From Candidatus Peregrinibacteria bacterium (GTDB lineage: Bacteria > Patescibacteriota > Gracilibacteria > Peribacterales > Peribacteraceae), in NCBI GenBank assembly GCA_018662075.1, contig JABJGX010000051.1, forward strand, positions 1-20,862: DNA of 20,862 nucleotides. The letters run 5' to 3'. The translations under genes and the position numbers were made by a program. Each line of letters begins with the position of its first letter. The first letter of the stretch is position 1. Shown here in pieces: positions 1 to 7,387 of this stretch. The notes beneath the pieces are model-generated. The model did no database searches, was not told the origin of the DNA, and saw only the letters and a list, made by a program, of their open reading frames with translations.

Positions 1-486
1 ATGTGGCTAGAACGAAATATGCACCCAAACCTAATAGGAGAGCCGCCATTTGTCGTCCTTAGAAAGTCTGTACTAGACGAAGTAGGCCCTTTTGATGAAC
101 ACATGGTGCAGTTCCTCGATGTTGAATACTGGCTCCGTTGCCTTCAGGTAACAGACTGGTTCTATGAAGACACCATTCAAGGACGTTTCCGTATTCATGG
201 AAACGCAGCAAGCTTCCAAAATAACGACTCCGGGAATGGTCTTTACGATAGGCTCACTTGCTATGAACGCTTGATAAAAGGCCTCAAAGGCCCAATGAGG
301 AAAAAGGCTATTCAGTCTCGTAATAGATCTGTCGAAGACATGATTAAGAAGTTCATGGTACGTGTAAAAAAAGGAAAAGGAGCATCCTCCCAAGGAAGTA
401 GCAGAGTGATAAAATTTGTCCTACTGCACCCATTTATCGTTATAAACGGCTTTATAAAGGTGATAAGTAGAAGGTTGTTAAATTAG
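1..486 (+). CDS. Family 2 glycosyltransferase, C-terminal part (5' truncated by window edge)
   Basis: The visible 161 residues look like the C-terminal third of a GT-A fold family 2 glycosyltransferase, which moves a sugar from an activated donor onto a surface polysaccharide or glycolipid. The recognisable block is GEPPFVVLRKSVLDEVGPFD followed by DVEYWLRCL. It matches the acceptor-side segment after the DxD motif, where many GT2 enzymes read 'GE/P..v.fRr..l..vG.Fde.....D.dlwlRl'. The donor-binding N-terminal half is missing. The frame is open to base 1, so the ATG at position 1 is probably internal and the gene starts upstream. The C-terminus is basic, then hydrophobic (about residues 135-155), consistent with membrane association. 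It ends with TAG just before the promoter of the next gene. The family is fairly clear; substrate is not. Confidence 0.72.
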   Translation: MWLERNMHPNLIGEPPFVVLRKSVLDEVGPFDEHMVQFLDVEYWLRCLQVTDWFYEDTIQGRFRIHGNAASFQNNDSGNGLYDRLTCYERLIKGLKGPMRKKAIQSRNRSVEDMIKKFMVRVKKGKGASSQGSSRVIKFVLLHPFIVINGFIKVISRRLLN

Positions 487-503
487 TAGAAATATGTTAT
501 AAT
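475..503 (+). promoter_or_regulatory. Sigma-70-type promoter for the 510 gene, predicted leaderless
   Basis: TTGTTA (475-480), a 17-base spacer and a perfect TATAAT (498-503). The ATG at 510 is seven bases past the end of the -10 box, where transcription normally starts, so the mRNA should begin at or next to the start codon. The -35 box overlaps the last codons of the glycosyltransferase gene. Confidence 0.7.
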
Positions 504-509
504 ATACTT

Positions 510-830
510 ATGAATAAAGATAACGTTCTTAGGCTATTCCGTGATGACGATCATCGCGACGGCTCTGATAAAAGCAAATTCACTCCAGAGGAACTTGCTG
601 AAGGAAAGGCTCTTAGTGGACCAGAACCCTCGAGAGAGTTACGACTTATTACTGCATCGGAAATCCAGCTCGTTATAGATGACTCTGAGAAGTCTGAAGA
701 TTCTGTAGAAATAAGTGCAGAAGAAGCTCTATTTGGTCCTCAGACACAAGCACAAAGTAGACAGCTTAAGCCAACAAGAAAAATTCCCGAATGGGAAAAA
801 GATATGTTCCCAGGAGAATCAACTGTCTAA
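510..830 (+). CDS. Small acidic, probably disordered protein of unknown function
   Basis: I do not recognise this 106-residue protein. It is rich in Glu, Asp, Ser and Lys, has almost no aromatic residues before a terminal PEWEKDMFPGE segment, and shows no membrane segment or signal peptide. It is probably mostly disordered. The start is fixed by a strong promoter whose expected transcription start coincides with the ATG at 510, supporting a real gene despite the low-complexity composition. Its stop lies one base from the korB stop on the other strand, so the two genes converge with no spacer; its likely terminator is inside korB. A second acidic protein at 4017 has a nearly identical promoter. 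I saw no convincing alignment between the two proteins. Confidence 0.62.
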   Translation: MNKDNVLRLFRDDDHRDGSDKSKFTPEELAEGKALSGPEPSRELRLITASEIQLVIDDSEKSEDSVEISAEEALFGPQTQAQSRQLKPTRKIPEWEKDMFPGESTV

Positions 831-831
831 T

Positions 832-1719
832 TTACACGAACTCTTTCATCAAATCACTGACATCTGTAATTGCCACCTCTTCAACCGGGGTGGTTTTTAC
901 GTTTTGCCGTGGCTGTAGTCGCTCGTAGAAATGAGGAATGTCTTCATTCTGATACAAAATTCCACAAGCTACTTTTTCTGCTGTGTCACACGCAAGTTTC
1001 TTCCCCGCTTCGAGGTTGTCTGGACTATGTCCTTCCGCGTTTGCGTCGTAACAGTGTTCAAGTAACCACTCGTGAGACGTAAACTTGTTATAGGTTGGAC
1101 ATGCCTGAAGAACATCAACGAATGCAAAGCCACGGTGCTGAAGCGCTGCCTTAAACACGCGTGTCATCTGGGGGATGTCTCCGCTCCAAGTCCTAGCCAC
1201 AAACGTTGGCTGCAACGAGAAGATGAATTCCATAGGACGAATAGTGTCTTCAGGGATTCCATTTGGAGATGTATTCATTGGTTGGTTCTGCCATGTAAGC
1301 GCACTCGCCTGACCAGTTGTTAATCCAAAGTTTGCATTATTATGCAAAATAAATGTGATCGGGTAATGACTACGAACACTATGCACCAAGTGATTTACTC
1401 CTTCAGAGAAACTTGCACCGTCTCCTCCAAATGCCATGACCGGCATGTTTGGGTTTGCAAGTTTAGCGCCAGATGCAAATGGAAGGACACGACCATGAAG
1501 ACCATGAACACGATACCCAAGCATTTTATCCGACATGTTCCCATGACAACCAATGTCAAAACACAGAAGTACTTCGTGTGGTGCAAATCCTAGCTCTACC
1601 AAAGCTCGCTTAGCAGCAGCCATGATTCCGTAATCACCACAACCATCACACCATGTACATTCAGTACCACAACTATAGTCGTTGACGGATAAGCCGTTAG
1701 TTTCAAGCGGGATACCCAT
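832..1719 (-). CDS. korB: 2-oxoacid:acceptor oxidoreductase, beta (TPP-binding) subunit
   Basis: Beta subunit of a CoA-dependent 2-oxoacid oxidoreductase, which decarboxylates pyruvate, 2-oxoglutarate or a related acid to acyl-CoA and passes electrons to a low-potential carrier. The TPP/Mg motif GGDGASFSEG starts at residue 98, followed by HNN (126-128) and FGLTTGQ. Cys24 and Cys27 (WCDGCGD), Cys58 (DIGCHGN) and Cys207 (QACPTY) match the four-Cys [4Fe-4S] pattern known in two-subunit archaeal enzymes, so the cluster is probably present. The length of 295 is normal. The ATG overlaps the korA stop by one base (TAATG), implying translational coupling. The sequence resembles Kor-type and two-subunit enzymes more than four-subunit Por, but substrate cannot be read reliably from sequence. 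Confidence 0.9.
   Translation of the reverse strand: MGIPLETNGLSVNDYSCGTECTWCDGCGDYGIMAAAKRALVELGFAPHEVLLCFDIGCHGNMSDKMLGYRVHGLHGRVLPFASGAKLANPNMPVMAFGGDGASFSEGVNHLVHSVRSHYPITFILHNNANFGLTTGQASALTWQNQPMNTSPNGIPEDTIRPMEFIFSLQPTFVARTWSGDIPQMTRVFKAALQHRGFAFVDVLQACPTYNKFTSHEWLLEHCYDANAEGHSPDNLEAGKKLACDTAEKVACGILYQNEDIPHFYERLQPRQNVKTTPVEEVAITDVSDLMKEFV
873..898 (+). terminator. Rho-independent terminator for the 510 gene, inside korB
   Basis: Stem CCACCTC (873-879) pairs with GGGGTGG (887-893), with one T-G wobble and a 7-base loop, followed directly by TTTTT (894-898). It lies 43 bases past the stop of the + strand gene. Because the genes converge, it sits within codons near the C-terminus of korB. 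Confidence 0.6.
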
Positions 1720-3446
1720 TAAGAAAGTTTAGAAAGAAGTTCGTCATAAAAGAATGGTCGTCCATCGTATTTCAAAATCTGTTCATCGAAGTCTAGACCC
1801 GTTTCCATCTTGATAAGCTTTGCGAGCTGGCCTTGGAATGTTGCCTCAACGAGCACTGTTCTTTTTGCCTTAGCAGATAACTCTTCAAACTTTGCAGTGT
1901 GCAGTGGCCACATGTACGTGTAGTGCAAGTATCCAATTCCTTTCTGATCTTTGATGGCATCGAGGATCGCACTCTTATTACTTCCCCAGCTCACGATAAG
2001 TGTCTCTGGGCTTGGATCACCAAAGAGTTCTGGCTCTGGTAACGCCGCCTTCATTGTTTCCATCTTCTTCATACGCTTGTCCATTTGTTGAGTAGCATTT
2101 TCGCCCCCCTCTTCCACATTTCCTGCACCGTCATGCTCATCCCCTTGTGCGCAATATGTCTCTGCCTTTGCCCCTGGGAGCCAGCGTGGCGATACGCCTC
2201 CCTCTGCACTTGGGTTGTACCTATCTGCACTGACTAGCTTGTCTAACTCCTTCTGATCCGTCACAACACCGCGGTCGATCGTTGCCTTCTTTAGGTCGTA
2301 TTGTGGCTGCATGTAAAGCCCTTCAGCGATGTGCTTATCTGTCAGAATAGTCACTGGAAGCTGATACTTCTCTGCATAATTAAACGCGTCAGGCATAAGG
2401 GTGAAGCTGTCCTCTGCATCACTCACGCTCATCACGAGCCTTGGGTATTCACCATGTGAACCAAAGATAGTCAGAAGCATGTCTCCTTGTCCGCTCCATG
2501 TTGGAAGTCCTGTACTTGGACCTTGGCGCATAGCCAAAACCATGACAGATGGGTTCTCGATGATTCCATTCAGAGAAAGTGTTTCACTCATGAGATCATA
2601 TCCTCCGCCAGACGTTGCAGTCGCGGCACGTGTTCCCATGTGCATGGCGCCGCTCACCATTTGAATCGCAGTGATCTCATCTTCGGCCTGCTTCACAACC
2701 ATCTTCGTGTCGTTTTGCTTGTCTGCAATGTACTTCAGTAGTGGAGAAGCTGGAGTCATTGGATAACCGGCATACATGCGACATCCCGCGTGTACCATTC
2801 CCATTCCCATTGCCTCGCTTCCTGTAACCAATAAGTCATCTGTGCGAGACGCATCTGGAGTTGGTACGTCTATCACGATGTCACCTGCACTCTCTTCTTT
2901 GAACTTTTTCCCTTCATCGATAAACGTATGGTTGAGTGCAATAACTTTTTCTCCTTTGTGTGCAAACTGCTCAGCCGCCATGTCTTTAAGTGTGTCGTAG
3001 TTTCGTCCTAGCAGCCCCCACACAACAGCAGTCACACACATGTTTCCAACAATCGGACGGCTGCCATGTTCTTTAAGGATTTTCTCCATTGGCAAATACA
3101 AAATCTTTACCGCGTTATCATCTAATATCTTTTGATCTTCTGCAGAAAACTTCCAATCAGGAATAAGATGTAAAAGCACTCCGTTCTTTTTTATAGAACC
3201 AAGATCTCGCTTAAGTCCGATGTAGTTTAAGCACACCAGTATATCAACTTTTGTTTCTGATGACTCGATGTGACAGTCACAAATATCTAACTGATAACTA
3301 CTGTGTCCGCCTTTAATCACAGAGTTGTATTCACGGTATCCAAACACATGGTGACCTGCTCGCTTTAGTCCTTTTGCAACCATCTCACCTACAGAGTTAA
3401 TACCCTGTCCTTGTGCGCCCGTAACTTTAAATGATATTCGATTCAT
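1719..3446 (-). CDS. korA: 2-oxoacid:acceptor oxidoreductase, fused gamma-alpha subunit
   Basis: Partner of the beta subunit. Residues 1 to about 190 are the gamma domain, with glycine-rich GAQGQGINSVG at 10-20 and the conserved KGGHSSYQ at 45-52. From about residue 207 the alpha (pyrimidine-binding) domain begins with GSEAMGMGMVHAG and YAGYPMTPASP, the counterpart of the family's YPITP motif. QAEDE at 253-257 and GPSTGLPT at 309-316 are typical of KorA-like proteins. A Gly/Glu-rich stretch around 435-450 corresponds to the variable EHD.G segment of the family. The 575-residue fused form is normal for the two-subunit type. Its ATG overlaps the flavodoxin TGA (ATGA) and its own stop overlaps the korB start, so the three genes form one operon. 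Confidence 0.9.
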   Translation of the reverse strand: MNRISFKVTGAQGQGINSVGEMVAKGLKRAGHHVFGYREYNSVIKGGHSSYQLDICDCHIESSETKVDILVCLNYIGLKRDLGSIKKNGVLLHLIPDWKFSAEDQKILDDNAVKILYLPMEKILKEHGSRPIVGNMCVTAVVWGLLGRNYDTLKDMAAEQFAHKGEKVIALNHTFIDEGKKFKEESAGDIVIDVPTPDASRTDDLLVTGSEAMGMGMVHAGCRMYAGYPMTPASPLLKYIADKQNDTKMVVKQAEDEITAIQMVSGAMHMGTRAATATSGGGYDLMSETLSLNGIIENPSVMVLAMRQGPSTGLPTWSGQGDMLLTIFGSHGEYPRLVMSVSDAEDSFTLMPDAFNYAEKYQLPVTILTDKHIAEGLYMQPQYDLKKATIDRGVVTDQKELDKLVSADRYNPSAEGGVSPRWLPGAKAETYCAQGDEHDGAGNVEEGGENATQQMDKRMKKMETMKAALPEPELFGDPSPETLIVSWGSNKSAILDAIKDQKGIGYLHYTYMWPLHTAKFEELSAKAKRTVLVEATFQGQLAKLIKMETGLDFDEQILKYDGRPFFYDELLSKLS

Positions 3447-3913
3447 GATTTTTTCTCGAAACAGGTCATTAGCTTATCACTCCACTCTGTGACTTTTTCT
3501 TCCTGACCGTATGGATCATTAATAATGATCAGAGGCATCGTACAGCTCTTTCCATTGTGACTCATAAGATACTGCATGAATCTCTCTGTTCCGCGACCTG
3601 TGTAGTAGTACCTATCATCTCCGAGGATAATTAAGCCCACAGGCTTACCCGAGAGATCTACATCCTTTGCACGCTTTTCCAGAAACTCTCGCATATGCAT
3701 ATTGAGGTACCCTTCGACTGCATCGTAATTCCACGTAGAAGAAGCAAGAAGCAGTACATCCCCTTTCTGGATATCATCTGCCTTGGCCTCCTCTGCCTTC
3801 TGGATCGTTACCGTCAAATCCTTTTGAGTGACCGAAAGGTGCTCTTTTAGGGTTTCTACCACGTGTTCCGTGTTTCCACTGGTAGAGGCGTAGATGATAT
3901 GTAAAGAAAACAT
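3443..3913 (-). CDS. Flavodoxin-like electron carrier
   Basis: A 156-residue short-chain flavodoxin. The N-terminal beta strand and FMN phosphate loop read IIYASTSGNTEHV (residues 6-18), matching the T/S-x-T/S-G-x-T signature. The other two FMN-contacting loops appear as SSTWNYDAVEGY near 58-69 and GDDRYYYTGRGTER near 98-111. It is first in the operon and its TGA overlaps the korA ATG. Cytoplasmic; no signal peptide. Placement before an oxidoreductase lacking a ferredoxin-like delta subunit suggests it accepts that enzyme's electrons, possibly in place of ferredoxin (inference). A possible -10 (TACACT, 3921-3926 on the minus strand) is seven bases before the ATG, again implying little or no leader, but I see no good -35. 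Confidence 0.85.
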   Translation of the reverse strand: MFSLHIIYASTSGNTEHVVETLKEHLSVTQKDLTVTIQKAEEAKADDIQKGDVLLLASSTWNYDAVEGYLNMHMREFLEKRAKDVDLSGKPVGLIILGDDRYYYTGRGTERFMQYLMSHNGKSCTMPLIIINDPYGQEEKVTEWSDKLMTCFEKKS

Positions 3914-3963
3914 CTGCTATAGTGTAGCGGTATTTCTATTGGATTCTAGGGATAAGAAAATAA

Positions 3964-3992
3964 TTGCGTAGTATATAGTTATATGTTATAAT
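3964..3992 (+). promoter_or_regulatory. Promoter for the 4017 gene
   Basis: TTGCGT (3964-3969), a 17-base spacer and perfect TATAAT (3987-3992), in the 103-base gap between the divergent flavodoxin and 4017 genes. The block ATATGTTATAAT, then ATACTTAT, is shared with the promoter at 492-511, with one inserted A here. The predicted leader is about 18 bases and contains no Shine-Dalgarno sequence. Confidence 0.65.
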
Positions 3993-4016
3993 AATACTTA
4001 TACATTCCCCCTATTT

Positions 4017-4292
4017 ATGAGCAACAACAAACCACAAGATAGAAGCCTACCAGGAGAATTTTCAAATGATACCCCACCCTGGGAAACTAAAAAGATCAAA
4101 GCTCCAGATGCCAGTGAAGATACCCAGTACGAACCAGGAAACCCAGCCCTAGATGAGAGTACAGTTTTGGAGCCAGATGCTCTTCCAGCAGACGATAGCA
4201 CACTGAAAGAAGGCACCGATGAAATATCATCTCAACTACGAGATGCTCTAGAGAGTATAAATAATGATTTTCCCAAAGCTCGCAAAGAATAG
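4017..4292 (+). CDS. Small acidic, Pro-rich, probably disordered protein
   Basis: Unrecognised 91-residue protein rich in Asp, Glu, Pro and Ser, beginning MSNNKPQDRSLPGEF. The first 65 residues look disordered. The last 25 (DEISSQLRDALESINNDF) could form one amphipathic helix. No signal peptide or membrane segment. It has its own well-formed promoter and lies between the divergent oxidoreductase operon and the ADP-forming synthetase gene. Its composition and promoter resemble those of the gene at 510, so the two acidic genes bracket the korBA-flavodoxin operon. Function cannot be inferred. Confidence 0.6.
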   Translation: MSNNKPQDRSLPGEFSNDTPPWETKKIKAPDASEDTQYEPGNPALDESTVLEPDALPADDSTLKEGTDEISSQLRDALESINNDFPKARKE

Positions 4293-4320
4293 ATCTGTAA
4301 GCAATATTCTAAAAGAGGAC

Positions 4321-4326
4321 TATACT
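4321..4326 (+). promoter_or_regulatory. Possible -10 box of the acyl-CoA synthetase gene
   Basis: TATACT ends 11 bases before the ATG at 4338, predicting a leader of about five bases. No convincing -35 was found at 16-18 bases upstream, so this is a -10-only call. Confidence 0.4.
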
Positions 4327-4337
4327 ACATACCAATT

Positions 4338-6395
4338 ATGCTTTTTGAACCAACCTCTATCGCCGTTATTGGTGCCAGCACTACAAAGGGGAAGGTGGGA
4401 CATGACATTTTAAAAAATCTAATAGAAGAAAAATATGCAGGAGAGATCTATCCGATTAACCCTAAGCACGACGAGATCTTAGGGAAGAAAGCGTACAAGT
4501 CTGTAAAAGATGTTGCGGAAGATATTGAACTTGCCGTGGTTGTTGTTCCTGCAAAGATTGTCCCTGCAGTACTTTTAGAATGTGCAGAGAAATCGATCAG
4601 CAACATTGTGATTATCAGTGCAGGATTTGCAGAAGTCGGAACCGACGAGGGAGATGCACTCGAAGAAGAAGTACGAAAGATTGCCGTAGAAAAGAAGTTG
4701 AATGTTATCGGTCCTAACTGCCTAGGAATACTGCGGCCAAGCCACAACATGAATGCATCGTTTGCTGTGCACTTACCTCCAGAAGGTTCCGTCGCTCTTA
4801 TCTCTCAGTCTGGTGCAATGGCAGTTGGAATGATGGATAGTGCACAAGAAGTTGGTCTCGGCTTTTCCCTTGTTGCCAGTATAGGAAATACCGCAGTGCT
4901 CAATGAGTGTGACTTCCTAGAGATAGCCGCCAAAGACGATGACACAAAAGTGATAGGGCTGTACCTTGAAAACATTACAGACGGCACACGCTTTCTGAGT
5001 GCTGCGTCACGAATTACAAAACCAATCGTTCTACTAAAGTCCGGAGTTTCTACCCAAGGCAAGGAGGCAGCAGCGTCACACACAGGAGCGCTTGCGGGAA
5101 ACGACGCAGCGATCTCTGCACTCTGTGCACAGGCAGGCATACACCGGGCACATACGTCTGAAGAACTCTTCGACATGCTCGAAGCCCTAAGCCTAGAGCC
5201 ATCCCTTGCATCTAATCGCATTGCCATTATTACGAATGCCGGAGGGCCTGGAATTCTTGCAACAGATGCAGCGACCCTGTCTGGTCTCGCACTACCAAAG
5301 TTATCACCTGCTCAAGAAAGTATTCTCAAAACTGCGCTTCCTGCAGCAGCGAGTACCAGTAATCCTATAGACGTTGTAGGAGACGCAGATGTAACTCGTT
5401 TTATTGCCGCACTTGAAGCTGGAGGAAACGATCCAAGCATAGACGGAGTATGCGTCATCCTGACACCGCAAGTTATGACACCATGTGCAGACATTGCAGA
5501 TGCAATTATCAACTGGAAGAAAATCCATCCTCTTATGCCCGTTGTCACCAGTTTCATAGGGCAACTAAGCGTTCACGCAGAAAAGCAGACCCTTCAGAAG
5601 GCAGGAATTCCTTGTTTCGAAACACCAGAAAGAGCAGCCTTTGCTCTCTCGGCCCTTCAGGATAAAGAAGGGCAAAAAGAGAATACATATACACCAAACA
5701 AAGAGCGGGCAGCTGCAGCACAAGAGCTTCTAAGTGAATACAAAGGGCTCATTCCAGAAGACACTGTACAGACACTCTTTAGCCTCTATGGTATTCCAGT
5801 TCCTCAGCAGAAAGTTGCAATAACCGAAGACGCCGCAGTGCAGATTGCAACAGAGATTGGCTACCCAGTTATCGCAAAAATCTCCTCGCCAGATATTATC
5901 CATAAAACAGATATTGGTGGTGTTCGTGCAAATCTTCAAACGGAAGCCGACGTCCGAAAAGCATTCGCAGAAATCTCTTCCATATCCCTACCCCCTACCC
6001 CCTACTCCCAACACCCTAACAATGTTCTCATCCAACAATTCCTCCCTGCAGGAGAAGAATTTATTGTCGGTGCAGTACGAGACATTTCTTTTGGACACCT
6101 TGTAATGGCGGGCCTTGGAGGTATCTACACAGAACTCCTTGAAGACACTGCTTTTCGTATTGCACCCGTTGCAGAAGAAGAGGGATACCGAATGCTCAGC
6201 GAACTAGCCTCATGGGAGCTTCTTCTTGGCATGCGCGGAAGTAGCCAACTCGACATTGTTAATCTTGCAAAAATGACCAGTAAAATTTCAGAACTTGTCA
6301 TGGAATGTCCGCAGATTAAAGACATAGACCTAAACCCAGTATTTGTTACCACCGACGGTGTGTTAGTTGCTGATGCAAAAGTCGTTATTGGATAA
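4338..6395 (+). CDS. ADP-forming acetyl/acyl-CoA synthetase, fused alpha-beta
   Basis: Converts acyl-CoA + ADP + Pi to the free acid + CoA + ATP, the substrate-level ATP step of many fermenters. The 685 residues have the fused layout. First comes an N-terminal CoA-binding Rossmann domain (AVIGASTTKGKVGHD at 9-23; GPNCLGI at 125-131). Next are succinyl-CoA-synthetase-like ligase domains with the active-site phosphohistidine in SHTGALAGND (His248). A C-terminal ATP-grasp domain (about 464-685) has the second conserved His in DIIHKTDIGGV (His522) and the GLGGIYTELL, DTAFRIAP and DLNPVFV blocks. All key residues are present. It lies divergent from the 2-oxoacid oxidoreductase operon that would supply its substrate. 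Odd point: codons 550-561 coincide with a CCCTA-rich repeat. Acetate versus other acyl specificity is undetermined. Confidence 0.92.
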   Translation: MLFEPTSIAVIGASTTKGKVGHDILKNLIEEKYAGEIYPINPKHDEILGKKAYKSVKDVAEDIELAVVVVPAKIVPAVLLECAEKSISNIVIISAGFAEVGTDEGDALEEEVRKIAVEKKLNVIGPNCLGILRPSHNMNASFAVHLPPEGSVALISQSGAMAVGMMDSAQEVGLGFSLVASIGNTAVLNECDFLEIAAKDDDTKVIGLYLENITDGTRFLSAASRITKPIVLLKSGVSTQGKEAAASHTGALAGNDAAISALCAQAGIHRAHTSEELFDMLEALSLEPSLASNRIAIITNAGGPGILATDAATLSGLALPKLSPAQESILKTALPAAASTSNPIDVVGDADVTRFIAALEAGGNDPSIDGVCVILTPQVMTPCADIADAIINWKKIHPLMPVVTSFIGQLSVHAEKQTLQKAGIPCFETPERAAFALSALQDKEGQKENTYTPNKERAAAAQELLSEYKGLIPEDTVQTLFSLYGIPVPQQKVAITEDAAVQIATEIGYPVIAKISSPDIIHKTDIGGVRANLQTEADVRKAFAEISSISLPPTPYSQHPNNVLIQQFLPAGEEFIVGAVRDISFGHLVMAGLGGIYTELLEDTAFRIAPVAEEEGYRMLSELASWELLLGMRGSSQLDIVNLAKMTSKISELVMECPQIKDIDLNPVFVTTDGVLVADAKVVIG
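5985..6020 (+). repeat. CCCTA-rich repeat tract inside the synthetase ORF
   Basis: A run of CCCTA/CCCCCTA-type units is read in frame as Ser-Leu-Pro-Pro-Thr-Pro-Tyr-Ser-Gln-His-Pro-Asn (residues 550-561), a loop of the ATP-grasp domain. It resembles the intergenic tracts at 10427, 14341 and 17858. The minus strand has five runs of three or more G with loops of 2-4 bases. Confidence 0.7.
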
Positions 6396-6416
6396 GAAGA
6401 GAAGAGTCGCTATGAT
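6388..6416 (+). promoter_or_regulatory. Promoter of the NIF3-like gene, predicted leaderless
   Basis: TTGGAT (6388-6393), a 17-base spacer and TATGAT (6411-6416). The ATG at 6423 is seven bases beyond the -10, the expected transcription start. The -35 overlaps the last codon and stop of the synthetase gene. This decides the start: a GTG at 6417 would lie upstream of the predicted transcript. Confidence 0.6.
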
Positions 6417-6422
6417 GTGGCC

Positions 6423-7385
6423 ATGAAACTACAAAAAATGTTTAAGAGATCAGTCGAGCTTGGTATGCAAGCAGACGTACGCGATAAGAAATACTTCGAC
6501 CGCTATTTTAAGAAGCAAAAAGAAGCGATGAAGAATGCAAAGGGATGGAAAAAAGATATCTTCGATGAAGAGCGAACATGGAACCCATACTCCGACTGTC
6601 GCATTATTAATGGCTCTGGAAAAGAAGAGGTAACAACACTTATGGTTGGAATCGACATCGAAACACCAGAAGTACTTCTTGCAGACAGGCTTCGTGAAAA
6701 GGGACAGAAGATCGACTGCCTGTTTATCCATCACCCAGAAGGACGAGCGCTTGCAGACCTTGAAAAAGTGATGCCATTGCAGATCGATATCCTCGCAAAG
6801 GCGGGTGTCCCTGTAAACCACAGTGAAGCCCAGCTAAAGCCTCGGATGGATAAAATCTGGAGAGCAATACATGCAGACAACCTCTTCCGAACAGAACGCG
6901 CAGCAGAACTCCTCGGAATTCCTGCATTTTGTTGTCACACTATTACCGACAACCTTGTATGGGCATTCATGGAAAAGAATATTTGCAATAAGCCATTTGA
7001 AGATCTTAGCGAAATAATCGACGCTCTCATGAAAATCCCAGAATTCAAGTACTACGCAGAAAAAGGAAACCCACCTATTATCGTAAATGGAGCTGGAAGC
7101 AACCGACCAGGAAAGATCGTCGCGACAGAATTTACCGGTGGAACAAACGGCCCAGAAGAGCAACTCGTCTCTCAGAGCAAAGCAGGTGTTGGAACTATTC
7201 TTTCTATGCATGTAACAGAGCTTACTTTTACAAAAGCAAAAGAACACAACATTAATATGATCCAATGTAGCCACATGGCTTCGGATACTATCGGAATAAA
7301 CCTCCTTCTCGACAAGATTCAAAAGGAGGAAAAGAGGCTTAAAACAGTCGATACATCAGGATTTATAAGAGTGAAGCGTAAATAA
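6423..7385 (+). CDS. NIF3-like (YbgI/DUF34-type) metal-binding protein
   Basis: A 320-residue protein resembling the long NIF3-like proteins I associate with CPR genomes ('NGG1p interacting factor 3'). NIF3/YbgI proteins bind a dinuclear metal centre and are predicted hydrolases of unsettled function. Visible signatures are His-His in FIHHPEGRALADL (103-104), PVNHSE (130-135), HTITDN (172-177), and a C-terminal metal-ligand region with HVTE (263-266) and CSHMASDTIGINL (282-294). The basic N-terminal 60 residues precede the core domain. No signal peptide or membrane segment. The start is taken at the ATG at 6423 because it coincides with the predicted transcription start; GTG at 6417 would add two residues. 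Biochemical role unknown. Confidence 0.75.
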   Translation: MKLQKMFKRSVELGMQADVRDKKYFDRYFKKQKEAMKNAKGWKKDIFDEERTWNPYSDCRIINGSGKEEVTTLMVGIDIETPEVLLADRLREKGQKIDCLFIHHPEGRALADLEKVMPLQIDILAKAGVPVNHSEAQLKPRMDKIWRAIHADNLFRTERAAELLGIPAFCCHTITDNLVWAFMEKNICNKPFEDLSEIIDALMKIPEFKYYAEKGNPPIIVNGAGSNRPGKIVATEFTGGTNGPEEQLVSQSKAGVGTILSMHVTELTFTKAKEHNINMIQCSHMASDTIGINLLLDKIQKEEKRLKTVDTSGFIRVKRK

Positions 7386-7387
7386 AA

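Noticed and set aside
4286..4310. AGAATA/TATTCT inverted repeat after the 4017 gene
   Set aside because: A-T-only short stem with a 13-base loop and no T-run; expected by chance in this composition.
6834..7322. 162-residue minus-strand ORF opposite the NIF3-like gene
   Set aside because: Cys/Phe/Ser-rich low-quality translation wholly antisense to a well-supported gene; no promoter or family signal.
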